From Oscillospiraceae bacterium (lineage in GTDB: Bacteria; Bacillota; Clostridia; Oscillospirales; Acutalibacteraceae), in the NCBI GenBank assembly GCA_009779495.1, contig WRED01000005.1, positions 1 to 58,569 on the forward strand: a DNA stretch of 58,569 bases, in the 5' to 3' direction. The notes under the pieces were generated by a model that worked only from the letters and a program-made list of their open reading frames with translations, searched no databases and was not told the origin of the DNA. The position numbers were made by a program, and so were the translations under genes. Shown here one piece after another: positions 57,041-58,569 of this stretch (position 1 is the stretch's first letter; every line of letters starts with the position of its first letter).

Positions 57041-57103
57041 TCCTAATCCCTAATCCCTAATCCCTGATACCTGATACCTGATACCTGATACCTGACTCCT
57101 ACT
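57041..57103. repeat. nine-unit heptanucleotide array over hprK stop codon
   Basis: TCCTAAT, CCCTAAT (x2), CCCTGAT, ACCTGAT (x3), ACCTGAC, TCCTACT. The hprK stop codon (57099-57101) lies in the last unit. The other strand reads as G-rich GGGATTA/AGGTATC-type repeats. Confidence 0.92.
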
Positions 57104-58064
57104 CGTGCCAAAGCTCCAGCTCATGCGCCTGCGGCAAAATCTCGTCGTCCATGCCAAGGTTGTGAAGCAGCTCCCGCGCCGCGTTGTAGCCCATTTTTTT
57201 CTGGCGGTTATTCATCGCGGCGACCTCGATGATAATCGACAGATTCCGCCCCGGCTTGACCGGCACGACCGTCACGGGAACACGGTTGCCTAAAATCTCG
57301 ACGTAATCGTCATCCAGTCCGAGCCTGTCGTAGCCCTTATCCTTGTCCCAGACCTCAAGCTGGATCACCATGTCGATACGTTCGATCGTTTTGACGGCGC
57401 CCATGCCGAAAATACGCCGCGCGTTGATGACGCCGACTCCGCGAATCTCAATAAAGTGCCTGATATTGTCCGGCGCGGTACCCAAAAGCGTTGACGGCGA
57501 CACCTTTCTGATCTCCACTGCGTCATCGGCGATGAGCCTGTGCCCGCGCTTGATCAGCTCGACGGCCGTCTCGCTCTTGCCTACCCCGCTGCCGCCCAGA
57601 ATCAGCACGCCCTCGCCGTACACCTCCACCATGACCCCATGACGCGTAATCCTCTCCGCCAGCTCCACGCTCAGATACGATATGATTTCTGACATGCACT
57701 CCGACGTCGGCGTGGCGGAGCGCACGACCGGAACCTTATATTTTTGCGCGTATTCAAGAAATCCGTCCGGGTAGCCGAGACTTCGCGTGATCACGATCAG
57801 CGCGGGGCATCGGACCATGAGCCGCTCGACCGCGACGGCGTATTCATCGGCGGACAGCGATTTCAGGTACTCGATCTCCTTCAGTCCCACAAACTGCACG
57901 CGGCTTGAGTCGAAATAATCGCCGTAGCCCACGAACACCAGCCCGGGACGGTTGACCTCCCTGGACGTGATGTACAGCTCACTGGGATCCTTCGGTGTGT
58001 AGATCACCTCAAACGAGTGATCCTTGATAAGCTTTTTCAGAGAGACGCTGTATTCGCTCGCCAA
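57099..58064 (-). CDS. hprK: HPr kinase/phosphorylase
   Basis: A 321-aa bifunctional enzyme that phosphorylates HPr at serine in response to sugar phosphates and thereby governs CcpA-type catabolite control. An N-terminal domain is followed by the Walker A motif GGSGVGKSE (~158-166), the catalytic HRLIADDAVE (His/Asp region), and the family signature LEVWDKDKGYDRLGLDDD. The C-terminal helix PVKPGRNLSIIIEVAAMN is typical. The start is TTG 58064, with GAGGTGA 7 nt upstream; the longer frame to 58091 covers that site. No ptsH or ccpA is in the window. The stop codon is inside a nine-unit heptamer array. Confidence 0.94.
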   Translation of the reverse strand: MASEYSVSLKKLIKDHSFEVIYTPKDPSELYITSREVNRPGLVFVGYGDYFDSSRVQFVGLKEIEYLKSLSADEYAVAVERLMVRCPALIVITRSLGYPDGFLEYAQKYKVPVVRSATPTSECMSEIISYLSVELAERITRHGVMVEVYGEGVLILGGSGVGKSETAVELIKRGHRLIADDAVEIRKVSPSTLLGTAPDNIRHFIEIRGVGVINARRIFGMGAVKTIERIDMVIQLEVWDKDKGYDRLGLDDDYVEILGNRVPVTVVPVKPGRNLSIIIEVAAMNNRQKKMGYNAARELLHNLGMDDEILPQAHELELWHE

Positions 58065-58102
58065 ACTGCTGTCACCTCGTTTTTCTACCAATATTATATT
58101 TT

Positions 58103-58132
58103 ATTATAGCATAACGGCGAAACCAAAATCAA
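58103..58132 (-). promoter_or_regulatory. promoter of hprK
   Basis: Read leftwards: TTGATT (58132-58127), 18-base spacer, TATAAT (58108-58103), about 40 bp before the TTG start. Confidence 0.6.
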
Positions 58133-58220
58133 GCAAAATACGCAAAAAAAATCGAAAGGCGGCCAATGACCGCCCTTGCACATTTTGACTATAACGCATA
58201 ATTTTTGTCCATAACGAAAC

Positions 58221-58568
58221 TCACCATTCACCCGTGCGGACATCCCTGATGAAATAAACCCTCTCCGTCACCGGCTCATCGGCCTCGGGAATATCGGGCG
58301 TATCGGGGTAATCGTCATAGTTCGGGAAGTGCCGCGCGGGCTTCGTGCGTATGACGAGCCGCTGGACATCATTCACCTTGTTGACGAAGCGATACAGGCC
58401 GTTGTATTCAAATTCATTGCCGTTAAAGAGGAATTCATAGCGGTTGTTTTCGCAGTCGACCCTGAACTCGAGCTGATGCCACATGGCCGAAGCGGGTATA
58501 AAAAAGGCCGTTTCCGTGTTCGCGCCAAACTTCACCTTTAAAAAACCGTACCCGAAAAACGCGCGGCA
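58221..58568 (-). CDS. C-terminal part of a protein of unknown function (runs off the window)
   Basis: The frame stays open to the window edge, so at least 115 C-terminal residues are seen and the N-terminus is missing; an internal GTG at 58535 is not taken as the start. The sequence (WHQLEFRVDCENNRYEFLFN, GLYRFVNKVNDVQRLVIRTK, YPDTPDIPEADEP, RVYFIRDVRTGEW) suggests a beta-sandwich carbohydrate-binding or concanavalin-like fold by its alternating pattern. No family is assigned. A weak hairpin, GGCGG/CCGCC near 58159, lies downstream. Confidence 0.55.
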   Translation of the reverse strand, partial: CRAFFGYGFLKVKFGANTETAFFIPASAMWHQLEFRVDCENNRYEFLFNGNEFEYNGLYRFVNKVNDVQRLVIRTKPARHFPNYDDYPDTPDIPEADEPVTERVYFIRDVRTGEW

Positions 58569-58569
58569 G

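Noticed and set aside
57041-57103. CRISPR-like or minisatellite array
   Set aside because: The unit is 7 bases with no spacers; this does not fit CRISPR and no cas genes are present.
1-58569. tRNA, rRNA, 6S or SRP RNA genes
   Set aside because: No cloverleaf with a GTTCRA-type loop and no conserved rRNA or SRP core was recognised on either strand; a covariance-model scan would be needed for certainty.

Overview
The window looks like a chromosomal contig of an uncultured Gram-positive Clostridia-type anaerobe, probably near the Oscillospirales/Ruminococcaceae (inference). The reasons are strong AGGAGG ribosome binding sites, frequent TTG and GTG starts, TTGACW-17-TATAMT promoters, lipobox lipoproteins, and the Firmicutes gene order hprK - ROK kinase - murB - rapZ - whiA - dnaE - pfkA on the minus strand of the last 10 kb. 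Base composition is GC-rich by eye. No rRNA, tRNA, CRISPR array or complete insertion sequence was seen.

Layout. 1-1560: end of a prophage-like remnant (coiled-coil protein, a type I toxin-antitoxin locus, an NlpC/P60-type endolysin). 1.6-5.8 kb: an amino-sugar/glycoside operon (GH109-like oxidoreductase, a GC-poor GNAT gene, BadF-type sugar kinase, GH4 6-phospho-glycosidase). 5.9-8.6 kb: two secreted proteins of unknown function, each with its own promoter and terminator. 8.7-16.9 kb: GH5 glycosidase-folC-zinc-ribbon operon, secreted phosphatase, manA, DHDPS-family lyase, pyridoxamine kinase. 17-23.3 kb: YfhO/CsbB-like glycosylation pair, thioredoxin, a second type I toxin-antitoxin locus, a zinc-ribbon membrane protein. 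23.4-30.1 kb: nagA, an M14/LysM peptidase, a MATE pump, phosphohexomutase, DUF4349 lipoprotein. 30.2-33.6 kb: SPFH/zinc-ribbon/TPM module resembling Bacillus YdjI/YdjG/YdjH. 33.6-37.8 kb: lipoproteins, a TIM-barrel isomerase, a second secreted phosphatase. 37.9-41.1 kb: GlpA-like/FAD oxidoreductase/DUF1667 operon. 41.2-44.8 kb: a convergent pair of paralogous secreted alpha/beta hydrolases. 44.8-58.1 kb: pcrA, a GNAT gene, pfkA, dnaE, whiA, rapZ, a small membrane protein, murB, a ROK kinase, hprK. The window ends inside another gene.

Together the genes describe a sugar-fermenting cell with an elaborate envelope. Amino-sugar and phospho-sugar catabolism (nagA, GH4, BadF kinase, manA, phosphohexomutase, ROK kinase, pfkA) sits near carbon control (HprK, RapZ). 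Many secreted hydrolases and lipoproteins and an envelope-stress module accompany it.

The most striking non-coding content is of two kinds. First, there are two diverged copies of a compact type I toxin-antitoxin locus (237-596 and 21011-21322). Each has facing consensus promoters, a shared bidirectional terminator containing the toxin stop codon, and a Shine-Dalgarno hairpin. Each also has a motif that would let the toxin 5' leader pair both with its own 3' end and with the antisense RNA. Second, there is a family of degenerate heptanucleotide arrays that start in or beside the last codons of many genes, often supplying the stop codon. One array lies inside the dnaE reading frame. Three other dispersed palindromic repeat types and several single elements fill most intergenic gaps.
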